From DATLBA01 sp035527275 (lineage in GTDB: Bacteria; Planctomycetota; Phycisphaerae; FEN-1346), in the NCBI GenBank assembly GCA_035527275.1, contig DATLBA010000007.1, forward strand, positions 1 to 8,232: 8,232 nt of DNA, in the 5' to 3' direction. Below the pieces are notes generated by a model. The model was not told the DNA's origin and ran no database searches. It saw nothing but the letters and a program-made list of their open reading frames with translations. Shown here one piece after another: positions 7,059 to 8,232 of this stretch (position 1 is its first letter; each line of letters begins with the position of its first letter). The position numbers and the translations under genes are program-made.

Positions 7059-8232
7059 ATGAGGACGGCTACCGTGTTGGTAGCGGCGGGCATGGCGCTG
7101 CTGGGCGCCGGCGCCTTCGCCCAGAACCTTCCGCCCGACAGCGAGTACGTGGTCGTCAAGGACGGGCACCTGTACCAGAACGGCACACGGGTGCGTTATT
7201 GGGGCTTTATCGGCTCGCCCTTCAACCCGGGCCAGGTGGACCGGAATCTCGCCGGCGAGGCCCGCGCGAAAGCGATCGCCAAGGCCAGGGCCGATATCGA
7301 CCTGGCCGTCGACCGCATCCACGACCTGGGCTTCAACCTCGTCCGCCACTGGTACGACACTTCGCAGAGCAACTACAAGGCCGGCGACGGCTCGCCCTCC
7401 GACCTGATTGCCTACTTCTTCTATAAGCTCGACCAGAAGGGCATCCGCATCTGGAACGCCATGGTGGGCCACGTCGGCACCTTCAACGCCTCCGACGTGA
7501 ACATCATCGACGACCCCGCGACGGCCGACGCGTGGAAGGCGGCCGTCAACGAGTGGGGCAAGGGGGGCGGTGGCCTGTCGGTCTTCGGTACCGCCCGCGC
7601 GTGGGATCCGCGCATCTCGGCGCTGGCCGTCAAACGCATGGAGAACAACGCCAAGTTTCCCAATCACTACAAGAACGGCCTGCGGCTGGCGGACGACCCG
7701 CAGGTGGCGGTGTGGGAACTGACCAACGAGGAATGGTACCACGGTCGGATCTTCGGCGGCTCGTGGCAGGAGCTGCCCGCGTTTTTCCGCAACGGACTGC
7801 TGACGAAGTGGAACGAGTTCCTCAAGGCCAAGTATGGCGGCGATGATAGGCTCAAGACTGCCTGGGAGTTCCTGCTGCCGGGCGAGTCGCTGGACAAGGG
7901 CAGCATCATGCTGGCGCCGCTGGGCAGCCCGGCGAGCGCGGGGCTGGCGATCAACGACACCAACCCCGACGTCATCGCCAGGCTATCCGCGGCCAAACAG
8001 GAGTACACCCGCGACGACTTCAACCGCCGGCGCGGCGAGGACGTCGTCGAGTTCACCACGAAACTGTGGATCGAGTACAAGAGCCGCGAGGCCGAGGCCC
8101 TCAAGGCCTGGGGCAAGAGCACGCGCCTCAGCCCACTGGTGTGGGACACGGGCAACACGTTCCAGATTCAGGCCGGCTACATGTTCCAGTTCTCCGACGC
8201 GGTGGCGGCCTGCACGTACATCAAAGGCATGG
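7059..8232 (+). CDS. Secreted TIM-barrel glycoside hydrolase, GH-A clan-like (partial, runs off the right edge)
   Basis: Open from ATG 7059 to the window end, 391 residues and one extra base. A signal peptide (MRTATVLVAAGMALLGAGAFA, cleavage before Q22) leads into 'VVVKDGHLYQNGTRVRYWGF', the usual opening of secreted GH5-like enzymes. Strand-2 landmark FNLVRHWYD lies at residues 92-100, with Arg96 fitting the conserved arginine of clan GH-A. 'VAVWELTNEEWYH' places the likely acid/base at Glu224 (Asn223-Glu224). The nucleophile glutamate, expected later in the barrel, was not identified and may lie past the edge. Substrate and family number cannot be assigned. It is exported, probably acting on a polysaccharide outside the cell or in the periplasm, and it is the clearest carbohydrate-active enzyme here. 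The start is fixed by the SD at 7045-7051. Confidence 0.88.
   Translation, partial: MRTATVLVAAGMALLGAGAFAQNLPPDSEYVVVKDGHLYQNGTRVRYWGFIGSPFNPGQVDRNLAGEARAKAIAKARADIDLAVDRIHDLGFNLVRHWYDTSQSNYKAGDGSPSDLIAYFFYKLDQKGIRIWNAMVGHVGTFNASDVNIIDDPATADAWKAAVNEWGKGGGGLSVFGTARAWDPRISALAVKRMENNAKFPNHYKNGLRLADDPQVAVWELTNEEWYHGRIFGGSWQELPAFFRNGLLTKWNEFLKAKYGGDDRLKTAWEFLLPGESLDKGSIMLAPLGSPASAGLAINDTNPDVIARLSAAKQEYTRDDFNRRRGEDVVEFTTKLWIEYKSREAEALKAWGKSTRLSPLVWDTGNTFQIQAGYMFQFSDAVAACTYIKGM

Overview
The window looks like a chromosomal segment of a high-GC planctomycete-type bacterium, possibly from the Phycisphaerae or a related lineage. That placement is inferred from gene content: a PEP-CTERM (exosortase-sorted) protein, several large exported proteins with beta-rich or FG-GAP repeats, fragments of pectate-lyase-like beta-helix proteins, GH-type hydrolases and a LacI-family regulator. 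No RNA gene, CRISPR array, transposase or integrase was seen.

Layout. Bases 1-257 (minus strand) hold the N-terminus of a large hydrolase that runs off the left edge. It is divergent from a LacI-family regulator whose real start is a GTG at 519. The regulator has a well-formed promoter (TTGACT-16-TATACT) and a palindrome placed like an auto-operator. A second promoter with identical hexamers and spacing, at 1635-1662, drives a PEP-CTERM protein through a leader of about 235 nt containing two hairpins. That protein's best start (ATG ATG at 1904-1909 with a strong SD) is followed directly by an in-frame TGA, so the signal peptide is interrupted in this sequence. A 341-nt gap follows with several hairpins and a 7-codon leader ORF. 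Next come two exported proteins in the same orientation: a beta-solenoid-like protein of unknown family (3103-4428) and a six-repeat FG-GAP protein with an ASPIC/UnbV-like C-terminus (4516-6543). Between them lies a long perfect inverted repeat. Immediately after the second protein's stop codon is the C-terminal relic of a pectate-lyase-superfamily beta-helix protein (to 6947). The window ends inside a secreted TIM-barrel glycoside hydrolase (7059 to the right edge).

How the genes may work together. Every protein gene except the regulator and the left-edge hydrolase carries an export signal. The two edge genes look like carbohydrate-active enzymes, and the regulator belongs to a family that usually senses sugars. 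The simplest reading is a carbohydrate-responsive locus that makes envelope or extracellular proteins and hydrolases. The substrate cannot be read from the sequence, and operon membership is not proven.

The most interesting non-coding signal is a palindromic element (GCGTGACCCGC...GGGTCACGC with a conserved GCAAAGGGA flank). It occurs twice, once in the divergent regulator region and once after the PEP-CTERM gene, and resembles a REP- or MITE-like dispersed repeat.
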